NCBI RefSeq assembly: GCF_000564855.1
Contig: NZ_AYXG01000203.1
Coordinates: forward strand, 38,635 to 102,634
DNA: 64,000 bases
From: Actinokineospora spheciospongiae
Lineage (GTDB): Bacteria > Actinomycetota > Actinomycetes > Mycobacteriales > Pseudonocardiaceae
Direction: 5' to 3'
Positions 45,126-54,447 of this stretch are shown in pieces. Within the stretch, counting starts at the first letter, position 1, and each line of letters opens with the position of its first letter. Under the pieces are notes generated by a model. It was not told the DNA's origin, did no database searches, and saw only the letters and a list, made by a program, of their open reading frames with translations. The translations under genes were made by a program, and so were the position numbers.

Positions 45126-45653
45126 ATGGTCGCGCCGAAGCCGGACGCGGTGGCCGCCGAACCCACCCCGCCGAACGTGGAGCGGGGCACCCGGCTGGCC
45201 AACGCGTTGTTCGGCTTCGGCAAGCAGCAGGCGAGCTTCGCCGCCCGGATGAGCAAGACCGGGATGGACCGCTCGGCCATCGTCCTGCTGAAAAGCCTTC
45301 TCCACCTCGGTCCGAGCCGTTCGCGGGCGCTCGCCGAGGCGATCCACTCCGACCCGTCCACGGTCAGCCGCCAGGTGGCGGCGCTGGTCAAGGACGGGCT
45401 CGTCGAGCGCCGCGCCGATCCCGAGGACGGGCGGGCCAGCCTGCTGGCCGTCACCGACCGCGGGGTGCGGCTGCTCGAGGAACAGCGCGCCCGCTACGCG
45501 CTGTCCATCGCCCGCATGGTCGCGCACTGGGAGCCCGACGACCTCGACCGGTTCGTCGAGCTGTTCGAGCGGTTCCTGGTCGACCACCAGACCCACCTGC
45601 CTACCTTGATCACCGAATGCGCCGCACCGGCGCGTTCCGAAGGGGAAACCTGA
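45126..45653 (+). CDS. MarR-family regulator of the adjacent MFS pump
   Basis: A 175-residue winged-helix protein. IHSDPSTVSRQVAALVKDGL followed by VERRADPEDGRASLLAVTDRG is the classic MarR recognition helix plus wing. It overlaps the MFS gene by one base (TGATG), so both are in one operon and the regulator should control it. The ATG at 45126 follows a GGGGG stretch; an earlier ATG at 45096 lies within the putative operator and is unlikely. Confidence 0.88.
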   Translation: MVAPKPDAVAAEPTPPNVERGTRLANALFGFGKQQASFAARMSKTGMDRSAIVLLKSLLHLGPSRSRALAEAIHSDPSTVSRQVAALVKDGLVERRADPEDGRASLLAVTDRGVRLLEEQRARYALSIARMVAHWEPDDLDRFVELFERFLVDHQTHLPTLITECAAPARSEGET

Positions 45654-47293
45654 TGTCCACCACGGTTTCGGATGCCGCTCCCGGGCAACTGGGCCACCGG
45701 CAGATCATGACCGTCCTTTCCGGACTGCTGCTCGGTATGCTGCTGGCCGCGCTCGACCAGACCATCATGTCCTCGGCGATGAAGACGATCGCCGACCAGC
45801 TCCACGGCCAGACCATCCAGGCCTGGGCCACCACCGCCTACCTGATCACCGCCACCATCTCCACCCCGCTCTACGGCAAGCTGTCCGACATCTACGGCCG
45901 CAAGCCGATGTACCTGACCGCGATCAGCGTCTTCCTGCTCGGCTCGGTGCTCTCCGGCATCGCGAACTCGATGTACGAGCTGGCCGCGTTCCGCGCGGTG
46001 CAGGGCCTCGGCGCCGGTGGCCTGATGTCGCTGGCGCTGGCGATCATCGCCGACCTGGTCTCCCCGCGCGAGCGCAGCAAGTACCAGGGCTACTTCATGG
46101 GCGTCTGGGGACTGTCCAGTGTGGCCGGTCCGGTCGTCGGCGGGTTCTTCGCCGGGCTGGACAGCTTCGGCGGGTTCGAGGGCTGGCGGTGGGTGTTCCT
46201 GATCAACATCCCGATCGCGCTGGTCGCCCTGGTCGTGGTCGCCCGCTACCTCAACGTCCCGCACAAGCGCGTCCCGCAGCGGGTGGACTACTGGGGCGCG
46301 GTCACCCTGACCGTCGGCCTGGTGCCCCTGCTGATCATCGCCGAGCAGGGCCGGGAGTGGGGCTGGGCCTCCGGCCGGGCGTTCCTGATGTACGGCGTCG
46401 GCGTGCTGGGCCTGGCCGCGTTCGTCGCGGTGGAGAAGCGGATGGGTGACGCGGCCCTGCTGCCGCTGCGGCTTTTCCGCCGCCCGATGTTCAGCCTCAC
46501 CAACGCCGTCAACTTCATCATGGGCGTCGGCATGTTCGGCATGATGATGTCGCTGCCGCTGTACCTGCAGATCGTCAAGGGCGCCACGCCCACCGCCTCC
46601 GGGCTGATGACGCTGCCGATGACCTTCGGCATCCTGGTCGCCGCCATGGGCTCCGGCGCGATCATCACCAAGACCGGGCGCTACAAGAAGTTCCCGATCA
46701 TCGGCCTCGGCGTGCTCACCGCGTCCATGTTCGCCTTCGCCACCATCGGCGTGGACACCCCGCTGTGGCTGATCATGCTGATCATGGTCGGCGCCGGTGC
46801 CGGGCTGGGCCTGAACATGCAGACGCTGGTGCTGGTCGTCCAGAACGACGCGCCGCCCAAGGACATGGGCGTCGCCACCTCGTCGGCGACCTTCTTCCGG
46901 TCCATCGGCGGCACCGTCGGCACGGCGGTGTTCCTGTCCATCCTGTTCAGCGTCGTCGGCGACCGCATCACCGACGCGTTCGCCTCGGCCCGCACCGACC
47001 CGGCGTTCCTGGCCGCGGCCGCGCAGAACCCCGGCTTCTCCCCCGCGACCGGGGTCGACCTGAACAACACCGAGTTCCTCACCACGCTGGACCCGGCGCT
47101 GGCCCGACCGATCCTGACCGGGTTCGCCAGCTCGCTGGACACGGTGTTCCTGGTCGGCGGCTTCACCGTCCTGGTCGCGTTCGCGCTGATCTGGTTCCTC
47201 AAGGAGGTGCCGCTGTCGATGAAGTCCGGCATCGAGCGCGCCGCCGACGCGGAAGCCGACGCGGCCGCGCCGGTCCCGGTGGCCATGCACTGA
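45653..47293 (+). CDS. DHA2-type MFS multidrug efflux transporter (EmrB/QacA family)
   Basis: A 546-residue, 14-helix transporter. Motif A-like GKLSDIYGRKPMYLTAI, motif D1-like LLAALDQTIMSSAMKTIADQ and motif C-like GVWGLSSVAGPVVGGFFAG identify the DHA2 family of drug/proton antiporters. It is translationally coupled to the MarR gene. A terminator follows at 47310. The substrate is unknown. Confidence 0.9.
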   Translation: MSTTVSDAAPGQLGHRQIMTVLSGLLLGMLLAALDQTIMSSAMKTIADQLHGQTIQAWATTAYLITATISTPLYGKLSDIYGRKPMYLTAISVFLLGSVLSGIANSMYELAAFRAVQGLGAGGLMSLALAIIADLVSPRERSKYQGYFMGVWGLSSVAGPVVGGFFAGLDSFGGFEGWRWVFLINIPIALVALVVVARYLNVPHKRVPQRVDYWGAVTLTVGLVPLLIIAEQGREWGWASGRAFLMYGVGVLGLAAFVAVEKRMGDAALLPLRLFRRPMFSLTNAVNFIMGVGMFGMMMSLPLYLQIVKGATPTASGLMTLPMTFGILVAAMGSGAIITKTGRYKKFPIIGLGVLTASMFAFATIGVDTPLWLIMLIMVGAGAGLGLNMQTLVLVVQNDAPPKDMGVATSSATFFRSIGGTVGTAVFLSILFSVVGDRITDAFASARTDPAFLAAAAQNPGFSPATGVDLNNTEFLTTLDPALARPILTGFASSLDTVFLVGGFTVLVAFALIWFLKEVPLSMKSGIERAADAEADAAAPVPVAMH

Positions 47294-47309
47294 CCCGGCA
47301 CGCGAAAGG

Positions 47310-47335
47310 GCCCCGCACCTCCCGAGGTGCGGGGC
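47310..47335. terminator. Bidirectional terminator
   Basis: GCCCCGCACCTC and GAGGTGCGGGGC pair perfectly (12 bp, CC loop), with AAAGG before and CTCTTCCC after. It separates the convergent MFS and dioxygenase-like genes. Confidence 0.85.
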
Positions 47336-47345
47336 TCTTCCCGAT

Positions 47346-48149
47346 TCAGAGGCCGACGGTGAGGGTGGCGGTGTAGCCGGAGCCGGTGTCGCCGGTGACC
47401 TCCGCGAGCTGGGTGTCCCAGCCGTCGCTGAACACGTTGTCCCTCTCCAGGGAGGACCGGCTGAGGTTGCGGACGCTCTGCGAGTAGCCGTCGGTGGCGT
47501 AGACGGCGGTGCAGGCGGCTTCCGGGAGGGCCAGCTGCGAGGTCTTCACCGGGTCGCCCGCGGCGGTGGCCTCGACGAGGGACGCGTAGACCTCGAAGTG
47601 GATGTGCGGCCAGCGGCCGGAGTACGCCGCCGGGAAGATGCTGGTGAAGCTGACCCTGCCGTTGGCGTCCGCCTCCTGCACACCGCGCAGGTAGTTCTCA
47701 CCGGTGAGCCCCCGCGCGTAGAGGGAGTAGTTGCCCTCGCGGTCGCAGTGCCACAGGTAGACCGCGGCACCGCTGAGCGGTTCGCCGTTGTCGACGAGTG
47801 CCAGCTCGACCTTGAGCGGGACGCCCTGGGCGGTGGTGGTCGAGCCGCCGAAGCTCGACCGGATGTCGGAGCGGACGATGCCGGACTCGGTGAGGACGTT
47901 CGGGCCGTTGGTGCCATCCCCGGGGTAGGGGCCCGCGGTCTCGTCGGGGATCTCGGCCACGTCGGCGGTGCTGGTCGCGGGGGTCGTCGTCGCGGGGGCG
48001 CCGGTGCCCGCGGTGGCGCAGCCGGCGAGCACGGCCAGGCCCGCACCGCCGAGGAGCGCGAGCATCCGGCGGCGGCCGAGGGTGGCCATGTCGAACGCGA
48101 GGCCGCGGTCGTGGTCGGTGGCCTGGGTGTCTTCCCGGTTCGGGTGCAT
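47346..48149 (-). CDS. Intradiol ring-cleavage dioxygenase-like lipoprotein
   Basis: A 267-residue protein. LGRRRMLALLGGAGLAVLAGC has twin arginines before a hydrophobic stretch and a lipobox (LAGC), so it is probably exported by Tat or Sec and lipidated. The dioxygenase domain shows AVYLWHCDREGNYSLYARG and GRWPHIHFEVYAS, giving the Tyr and His-x-His ligands expected for non-haem Fe(III) in intradiol enzymes. Extracytoplasmic intradiol-like proteins are known in actinobacteria; their substrates are mostly unknown. The ATG at 48149 is the most upstream start compatible with the signal sequence. Confidence 0.82.
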   Translation of the reverse strand: MHPNREDTQATDHDRGLAFDMATLGRRRMLALLGGAGLAVLAGCATAGTGAPATTTPATSTADVAEIPDETAGPYPGDGTNGPNVLTESGIVRSDIRSSFGGSTTTAQGVPLKVELALVDNGEPLSGAAVYLWHCDREGNYSLYARGLTGENYLRGVQEADANGRVSFTSIFPAAYSGRWPHIHFEVYASLVEATAAGDPVKTSQLALPEAACTAVYATDGYSQSVRNLSRSSLERDNVFSDGWDTQLAEVTGDTGSGYTATLTVGL

Positions 48150-48251
48150 GACCACAGGCTGCGCGCGGACCCCGGGACCCGACTGGGGAAGGGCTGTGCT
48201 CCGGCTGTGCGCGGCTCTGCGATAGTTGCGCCCGGGACCACTGGGGGGAAC

Positions 48252-48950
48252 GTGCGCGTCGTGCTGTCGATCTTCCTGGTCGGCGGGCTGGTCATCACCG
48301 CCGCGTGGTTCCTCGGCGCGCAGCCACCCCCGCCGGTGACCGCCCCGGCCCCGGTCATCACCCCGGCACCGGGCTGCCGACTGGGCGGTGGGTCCACGAC
48401 CGTGCCGGAACCCACCAAGATCCTCACCCGCCGGGTCGACGCCGCGTGGACGCGCATCGAGACCTGGCTGGCCGTGCACGCGCCGCGCACCGCGGCCCGC
48501 TGGAACGCCCCCGCGCCCGCCGCCGCGCTGAGCGCGTTGCAGCGGGAGGTGGGGGTGGAACTGCCCGGCGACCTGGTCGCGACCCTGCGCAGGCACGACG
48601 GGTCGAGCGCGGGCGGGTTCGTGCTGCCGCTCGCCTACCGGCCGATGTCGGTGGGGGAGATCGCGGGCCACACCAGGCGGATGTGCTCCGGCCCCGGTCA
48701 GCCCGGCTGGGACGGCCGCTTCGTGCCGTTCGCGGTCGACGGCGGGGGCGGCCTGCTCTACCTCGACCAGCGCGGAGCGGGCTCGCTCGGGGAGCAGTTC
48801 GACGAAGGACCCGGACCGGGCCGCTGGCCCACCGGGCTGTCGGAACTGCTGGAGCAGACGGCCGACCTGCTGGAGGAGGGCACCGGCCCGCTCGCCGACC
48901 GCTACCGCCCGGAGGTCGACGCGGGCTGGCTGCGCTGGCGGATCAGGTAG
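48252..48950 (+). CDS. SMI1/KNR4-like protein with N-terminal membrane anchor
   Basis: A 232-residue protein. It has an N-terminal membrane segment (VVLSIFLVGGLVITAAWFLG), a Pro-rich linker and a SMI1/KNR4-type domain: ALSALQREVGVELPGDLVAT, LRRHDGSSAGGFVLPLAYRP and VPFAVDGGGGLLYLDQ. Free-standing SMI1-like proteins often act as immunity proteins to polymorphic toxins, but no toxin lies next to it. The GTG at 48252 follows GGGGGG. Confidence 0.75.
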   Translation: MRVVLSIFLVGGLVITAAWFLGAQPPPPVTAPAPVITPAPGCRLGGGSTTVPEPTKILTRRVDAAWTRIETWLAVHAPRTAARWNAPAPAAALSALQREVGVELPGDLVATLRRHDGSSAGGFVLPLAYRPMSVGEIAGHTRRMCSGPGQPGWDGRFVPFAVDGGGGLLYLDQRGAGSLGEQFDEGPGPGRWPTGLSELLEQTADLLEEGTGPLADRYRPEVDAGWLRWRIR

Positions 48951-48979
48951 TACGGCTCAGGTGGTGCGGCGGGTCGAAG

Positions 48980-49011
48980 CAGGGCCCCGGTCATCGACGC
49001 GCGGGGCCCTG
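48980..49011. terminator. Bidirectional terminator
   Basis: CAGGGCCCC and GGGGCCCTG form a 9-bp stem with a 14-nt loop; GGTGGTG and CACCACC extend it outward. It lies between the convergent SMI1-like gene and ppa. Confidence 0.65.
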
Positions 49012-49024
49012 TCACCACCGGTCC

Positions 49025-49522
49025 TCAGTGCAGGGTGAGGCCCGACTCCTTGAGCCGCTTGTACGAGCGCTCGATCTCCGCCTCCGCCTCGGCCCGGCCG
49101 ACCCAGCTCGCGCCCTCGACGCTCTTGCCCGGCTCCAGGTCCTTGTAGACCTCGAAGAAGTGCTGGATCTCCAGCCGGTGGTACTCGGCCAGGTGGTGGA
49201 TGTCGCGCAGGTGCTCGGTGCGCGGGTCGTTGGCCGGGACGCAGAGGACCTTGTCGTCGCCGCCCTTCTCGTCGGTCATCCGGAACATGCCGATCGCCCT
49301 GGAGCGGATCAGGCACCCGGGGAACGTCGGCTCCTGGACCAGCACGAGTGCGTCCAGCGGGTCACCGTCCTCGCCGAGGGTGTTCTCGACGAAGCCGTAG
49401 TCCGCCGGGTACTGCGTCGCGGTGAACAGGGTGCGGTCGAGTCGAATCCGCCCCGTCTCGTGATCCACCTCGTACTTGTTGCGGACCCCCTTGGGGATCT
49501 CGATCGTGACGTCGAACTCCAC
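49025..49522 (-). CDS. ppa: Inorganic pyrophosphatase (soluble, family I)
   Basis: A 165-residue cytoplasmic PPase. Active-site carboxylates lie in [20 protein letters not shown] and the DALVLV strand, followed by [20 protein letters not shown] and [11 protein letters not shown]. The size and sequence match actinobacterial Ppa. It diverges from dacB. The GTG start follows AGGGA. It works in parallel to the membrane PPase HppA encoded in the same window. Confidence 0.95.
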   Translation of the reverse strand: MEFDVTIEIPKGVRNKYEVDHETGRIRLDRTLFTATQYPADYGFVENTLGEDGDPLDALVLVQEPTFPGCLIRSRAIGMFRMTDEKGGDDKVLCVPANDPRTEHLRDIHHLAEYHRLEIQHFFEVYKDLEPGKSVEGASWVGRAEAEAEIERSYKRLKESGLTLH

Positions 49523-49647
49523 GCCGTCCCTCGCTCGTCTCGGCTGCGTTTGTTACATCACTAGTGTGGACCACACCGGACTGGCGGCAGGCACCGATCC
49601 CGACGGATGCGGTGTGACGTTCGCAGGACACCAGGGGAGGACCACGC

Positions 49648-52600
49648 GTGCCCGAGCAGGACCCCACCGTCGGGCAGCAGTCCGACGCGCACCGGCGGCA
49701 ACCTGATGACCTGCCGAAACGTCCCCCAGAGGTGCCCGACGACACCCCCGCCTGGCCCGGCGCCGACGACACCGCCTGGCCCGCCCAGGACGACGACACC
49801 ACCCCCGCGGTGCCGGACGAGCCCACCCCGCCCACCCCGAACGCCGCCGGGAGTGACGAGCCCCACGTCCCGGCACCCGGTCCGACACCCCCGGCAGCCG
49901 TCGCACAGTCGGGTGAACCTGCGGGCAACCCCCCACAACCGACCGCCTGGCCCACCACGGGCGACGACGAACTGACCGCCGCAGAGCCCACCGAGCCCGG
50001 GTCCGCCGAGCGCCCCGCGCAGGCAGGGGACACCGGGCAGGCAGGTGTTCCGACCGGCCAGGAGACCCCCGGTCCCGACCAGACCCGGCCCGACGCGGCT
50101 GCTGACCCGAGCACTCCCGGCGCCGGCCCCGACGCGGCCGGTGCCGAGCGGGACAGCGCTCCCCCCGGAACCGCGTGGCCCGAGGCCGAGCCACCCACCG
50201 AGGAGCGACCGCGGTCCGGCGAGCCGGAAACCGCGGCCCCCACCGCCGCCGAACAGGCCCCCACCGAGCCGAACGCGGACGCCGCCCCCTCGGCCGCCTC
50301 CCGACAGGCGGCCGGAGACGAGCAACCTGCCGCAGTCGAAGACGCGGAATCCCGCACCGACCAGGGCGAGGACAGCTCCGCCGCGGCAGGCACCGACCAG
50401 GGCGAGAGCGATCCCGCTGGGGCGGAGCGCACCGAACGCGGCGAGCACGATCCCGCTGCGGCAGAGCGCGGCGAGAGCGGCCCCGCCGCAGAGCGCACTG
50501 AGCCCGGCGAGAGTGGTCCCGCTGCGGTGGAGCGCGCTGAACAGGATGGGAGCGCCCCCGCTGGGGCGGAGCGCGTCGAACGCGGCGAGGACGATCCCGC
50601 TGCGGTGGAAGGCGATGAGCGGGGCGGGAGCGATCCCGCCGGGATGGAACGCGGCGAAGGCGACCCCACCGCCGCAGAGCGCATCGAACGCGGTGAGAGC
50701 GGCTCCGCCGCCGCAGAGCGCATCGAACGCGGTGAGAGCGGCCTCGCCGCAGAGCGCACCGAGCCCGCTGCACCCGCCGGAACCGCTGAGCCCGCCGAGT
50801 TCACCGAGCCCGCTGAGCACGCCGACGAACCCGAGCACGACCGGAACGCCGAGCGAGCCGAGGCAGCCGAGCAATCGCAGGACACCGACCCGGCCGACGA
50901 GTCGGCCGCACCGAACGCCGAGCCAGACCGCGCCGAGGTCGGAGAACCGACCGCCGAGCAGCCCTCGTCACCCGAGGACGCCCACCCCGACCTCCAAACC
51001 CCGGCGGAAAACCGCCCCGCCCCCCAGGCCCCACCTGACGCCCAGACCGGATCGGACGCCCAGACCACCGCCCCGGCCCCCGCCACCGGAACACCTGGCG
51101 AAACCGAGCACCCCGCCGCCCCCCACACCGACGACCGTTCCGGTGCCGAGGAGCCGCGCCCGCCGTCCTTCTCGTTCAACTGGGAAACGACGACCCCGGT
51201 CGATGGCCTCGACGACGAGCCCACCGTCCACCGCGTCGGCCCCGACGACATCGCGGACGCCTACGCCCTGGTCGACGACCTCGACGACAACGCCCTCGAC
51301 GACCACGAGGCCTACCTCCACGACCCCGACGCGCCCCCACTCGACAACCGCCGAGCAGGCGAACCCGACCACCACCACCCGACAGCCGACCACCCACGCG
51401 GCACCCACCCGGCCGCCGACGAGCAGCGGGCAGACGAACACACCCCCGCTGAGCGGACGACCGCCGCCCCCGACCACGACGCGCACCAGCGCGACCTGCC
51501 CGACGAGGCCGGTCATGCGACGAGCGACCACCCGCACGACATGCACCACAATGCCGACCTGCCCGACGTCGGCGCCTACCCGGCGGAGACCTACCCGCAC
51601 GAGGTCCACCGGGATGCCGATGGGGGCGAGCGGTCCGGTGAGGGTGGCTACGCGGCGGCCCACCCCCACGACGTGCACCGGGATGCCGGAGGGGGCGAGC
51701 TGCCCGGTGAGGGCGGCCACCCGCTCGACGCGCACCGGGATGCAGACCGGAGCGAGCTGCCCGACGTCGGCGCCTACGCGGCGGAGGCCCACCCGCACGA
51801 GGTGCACCGGGATGCCGATGGGGGCGAGCGGTCCGATGAGGGCGGCTACGCGGTGGGTGACCACCCGCACGACGTGCGCCACGATGCCGACCGCAGCGAG
51901 TTGCCCGATGACGGCGGCTACGCGGCGGCCCACCCGCACGACACCAGCCGGGACGAGGACCAGCACGACCAGCACGCGGACCTCCCCGACCCGGCGGAGC
52001 TCCACGGGCAGGAGCCGGGCGGTGGCACCGCCGAGCTGCGGCGCCCGGATGTCGAGCCGCCCACCCGGTTCACCCGGCCGGTCCCCCCGGACCAGCGGCC
52101 CGAGCCGCCGACCCGGTTCGTCCCGCGTCCCGACGCGGACCGCACCGCGCCCAACCCCCGCCCCACGCCGCCGCAGGGCGACCGCACGTCCGAGCTGAAC
52201 CGCCCCGGCTGGTCCCGCGTGCCCGGCACCGTCGGGCCGCACGGCGGGCGCGGTCCCGCCGGGCTCGCCCCCGGCCGCGGCGGTCTCCCGGGTGGGCGGC
52301 CGCGCGCTCCCGAGGAGGGCCCGGCCGAGCGGACGCAGCTCACCGGCCTCCCGGTGACCCGCCCGGACGGCCCCCGGCCGCAGCCGGAGAGCCCGGCCGA
52401 ACGCACCCAGGTCACCGGCCTCGCCCCCCTCGGCCGGGCGCAGGCCCCGGGCAGGCCCGCGCAGCCCACCGGCCTCCCCCAGGACCAGCCGCCCGGCCGC
52501 ACCCAAGAGCAGGGGCGCACGCCCGACCACCCGACCACCCGGACCCAGGACCAGCCCCGGGTTCAGGACCGGCCAACCGGCGCAGAGGACCGGACCAGGG

Positions 52601-54417
52601 TCCAGGAGCGGCCGGACGGCACCGGTACGCAGGACCGGATCAGGGCCCAGGACCGATCAGGCGGCGCTGGCACGCAGGATCGAACCAGGGTCCAGGAGCG
52701 GCCGAGTGGTGCCGGTACGCAGGACCGGCCGGGCGGCACCGGTACGCAGGAGCGGATCAGGGTCCATGATCGGCCCGGCAGCACCGGTACCCAGGACCGG
52801 CCCGCGGAGCGCACGCAGGTGATCAGCCTCGCCGCCCTCTCCGCCGACCCGAAACCGGTCGCCCCCACCGGAACCGCCACGGCCGCCGGAACCGCCACGG
52901 CCGCCGGAACCGCCACAGCCGCCGGAACTGCCGCGCCCGGCGGAACCGCCGAGTCCGGCGCCACCCGCGCCGAACCCCGCCGGGTGCCGCCGCGACCCGG
53001 CTCGGGGGTCGAGGACCCGCCCAAGCCCCGGCGCAGGCGCGGCCTGCTCGTGGCCGTCACGGTGGTGGTCGTGCTGGCGCTCGGCGCCGGGGTCGTCTAC
53101 CTCGTCCCCGGGGTGGCCGACAAGCTCGGGATCAGCGGCGGCACGCCCGCCGTGGACATCGCGCCGCCCGCGGCGGCCGTCCAGTTCACCCCGACCCTCA
53201 GGGGCCCCGGTGGCGGTGTCCCGGCGCCCACGGCGGCCGGGGTGCAGGCGGCGCTCGCCGGTCCGGCGGGCAACCCGGCCCTGGGCACGCTCACCGGGAC
53301 CGTCGTCGACCCGACCACCGGTGAGGTGCTGTTCTCCCGGAACGCCGACACCCCGCTCGTGCCCGCCTCCACCACCAAGGTGCTGACCACGGCCGCCGCG
53401 CTGCTGGCGATCCCGCACGCCGAGCAGTTGACCACCCGGGTCGTGCAGGGCGACAAGCCCGGCACGGTGGTCATCGTCGGTGGTGGGGACGTCACGCTGT
53501 CGTCCCTGGCGCCCGGTGAGAGTTCCGTGTACCCGGGTGCGGCACACCTCGGCGACCTGGTCAACCAGGTGAAGGCCACAGGTCCCGTCGACACCGTGCT
53601 GCTCGACCTCGACCGGTACACCGGTGACCCGCTCGCGCAGGGGTGGTTGCCCGGTGACGTGGGCGCCGGGTACATCTCGCCGATCGTCCCGGCGATGCTC
53701 GACGGCGGGCGGGCGGACCCCACCAAGGCCGTGTCCGCGCGGTCGGCGAACCCGGCGCGCACGCTCGCGGAGCAGTTCGCCGAGCGCATCGGGGCGACCG
53801 TGCCCGCGAAGGCCGTGGTGAAGGCCCCCGAGGGGGCGCGGGTGCTCGGCGAGGTCCGTTCGGCGCCGATCGTGGAGCTGGTCGACAACGCCCTGCAGCG
53901 CTCGGACAACGTGCTCGCCGAGGCGCTCCTGCGCGAGGTCGCCCGCGCGGTCGGCAAGGAGGTGTCGTTCAGGGGCGGCACGGCGGCGGTGATCGACACG
54001 TTGAAGCAGAACGGTTTCGACACCTCCGCGGTGCAGCTCAGCGACGGCAGTGGAATGTCCACTTTGAACAAAGTGACGTCCACCCTGCTCGCCGACGTGC
54101 TCAAGGTCGCCGCCTCCCCCGACAGCGGTGACCCGCGCACGGCGAAGCTGCGGCCGCTGCTCGGCGGGCTGCCGGTCGCCGGGGGCAGCGGGACCCTCGC
54201 GCGGCGCTACCAGGGGCCCGCGGAGACCGCGGGCAAGGGTTGGGTGCGGGCCAAGACCGGCACCCTGTCCGGGGTCAACTCCCTCGCCGGGGTGGTGCTC
54301 GACTCCGACGGTCGGCTGCTGGTGTTCGCGCTCATGTCCAACGGCTCCGACCCGGGCGCCGCGCAGCCCGCGCTGGACGCCGTGGCGGCCACGTTGCGCG
54401 GTTGCGGTTGTCGGTGA
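49648..54417 (+). CDS. dacB: PBP4-type D-Ala-D-Ala carboxypeptidase with about 1,130-residue disordered N-terminus
   Basis: A 1,589-residue protein. The catalytic domain (about 1190-1589) has S1241-T-T-K1244 in VPASTTKVLTTAA, LSDGSGMSTLNKVT (SxN region, from S1465) and K1536-TG in RAKTGTLSGVNSLAG. A membrane helix (about 1131-1155, GLLVAVTVVVVLALGAGVVY) precedes it, so the long N-terminal part should be cytoplasmic. That part is Pro/Glu/Ala-rich and built from repeats: AERGESG/VERGEDD units (about 265-375), a His/Asp-rich block of HPHDVHRDADGGE-like units (about 615-780), TQDRP/RIRVQDRP units (about 970-1055) and an alternating GTATAA block (about 1073-1090). Usual PBP4 proteins are about 450-550 residues. 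GGGGAGG before the GTG supports this start. Confidence 0.87.
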   Translation: MPEQDPTVGQQSDAHRRQPDDLPKRPPEVPDDTPAWPGADDTAWPAQDDDTTPAVPDEPTPPTPNAAGSDEPHVPAPGPTPPAAVAQSGEPAGNPPQPTAWPTTGDDELTAAEPTEPGSAERPAQAGDTGQAGVPTGQETPGPDQTRPDAAADPSTPGAGPDAAGAERDSAPPGTAWPEAEPPTEERPRSGEPETAAPTAAEQAPTEPNADAAPSAASRQAAGDEQPAAVEDAESRTDQGEDSSAAAGTDQGESDPAGAERTERGEHDPAAAERGESGPAAERTEPGESGPAAVERAEQDGSAPAGAERVERGEDDPAAVEGDERGGSDPAGMERGEGDPTAAERIERGESGSAAAERIERGESGLAAERTEPAAPAGTAEPAEFTEPAEHADEPEHDRNAERAEAAEQSQDTDPADESAAPNAEPDRAEVGEPTAEQPSSPEDAHPDLQTPAENRPAPQAPPDAQTGSDAQTTAPAPATGTPGETEHPAAPHTDDRSGAEEPRPPSFSFNWETTTPVDGLDDEPTVHRVGPDDIADAYALVDDLDDNALDDHEAYLHDPDAPPLDNRRAGEPDHHHPTADHPRGTHPAADEQRADEHTPAERTTAAPDHDAHQRDLPDEAGHATSDHPHDMHHNADLPDVGAYPAETYPHEVHRDADGGERSGEGGYAAAHPHDVHRDAGGGELPGEGGHPLDAHRDADRSELPDVGAYAAEAHPHEVHRDADGGERSDEGGYAVGDHPHDVRHDADRSELPDDGGYAAAHPHDTSRDEDQHDQHADLPDPAELHGQEPGGGTAELRRPDVEPPTRFTRPVPPDQRPEPPTRFVPRPDADRTAPNPRPTPPQGDRTSELNRPGWSRVPGTVGPHGGRGPAGLAPGRGGLPGGRPRAPEEGPAERTQLTGLPVTRPDGPRPQPESPAERTQVTGLAPLGRAQAPGRPAQPTGLPQDQPPGRTQEQGRTPDHPTTRTQDQPRVQDRPTGAEDRTRVQERPDGTGTQDRIRAQDRSGGAGTQDRTRVQERPSGAGTQDRPGGTGTQERIRVHDRPGSTGTQDRPAERTQVISLAALSADPKPVAPTGTATAAGTATAAGTATAAGTAAPGGTAESGATRAEPRRVPPRPGSGVEDPPKPRRRRGLLVAVTVVVVLALGAGVVYLVPGVADKLGISGGTPAVDIAPPAAAVQFTPTLRGPGGGVPAPTAAGVQAALAGPAGNPALGTLTGTVVDPTTGEVLFSRNADTPLVPASTTKVLTTAAALLAIPHAEQLTTRVVQGDKPGTVVIVGGGDVTLSSLAPGESSVYPGAAHLGDLVNQVKATGPVDTVLLDLDRYTGDPLAQGWLPGDVGAGYISPIVPAMLDGGRADPTKAVSARSANPARTLAEQFAERIGATVPAKAVVKAPEGARVLGEVRSAPIVELVDNALQRSDNVLAEALLREVARAVGKEVSFRGGTAAVIDTLKQNGFDTSAVQLSDGSGMSTLNKVTSTLLADVLKVAASPDSGDPRTAKLRPLLGGLPVAGGSGTLARRYQGPAETAGKGWVRAKTGTLSGVNSLAGVVLDSDGRLLVFALMSNGSDPGAAQPALDAVAATLRGCGCR
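51480..51990 (+). repeat. His/Asp-rich in-frame repeats within dacB
   Basis: About seven variants of a unit with HPHDVHR or HPHEVHR followed by DADGGER and a GGYA segment are encoded in tandem. The DNA repeats are imperfect, 60-100 bp in length, with CACCGGGATGCCGATGGGGGCGAGCGG-type cores occurring at about 51608 and 51806. A further run of 18-bp GGAACCGCCACGGCCGCC units lies near 52867-52925. Confidence 0.8.
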
Positions 54418-54447
54418 GGGCCGTTCGGCTCGGGTAGCTTCGGGGGT

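Noticed and set aside
48252..48950. SMI1-like protein as part of a polymorphic toxin-immunity cassette
   Set aside because: No toxin, Rhs or WXG gene lies nearby and the protein has its own membrane anchor.
51480..51990. CRISPR array
   Set aside because: Repeats are imperfect, coding, in frame and variable in length; no constant repeat-spacer pattern exists here or elsewhere in the window.
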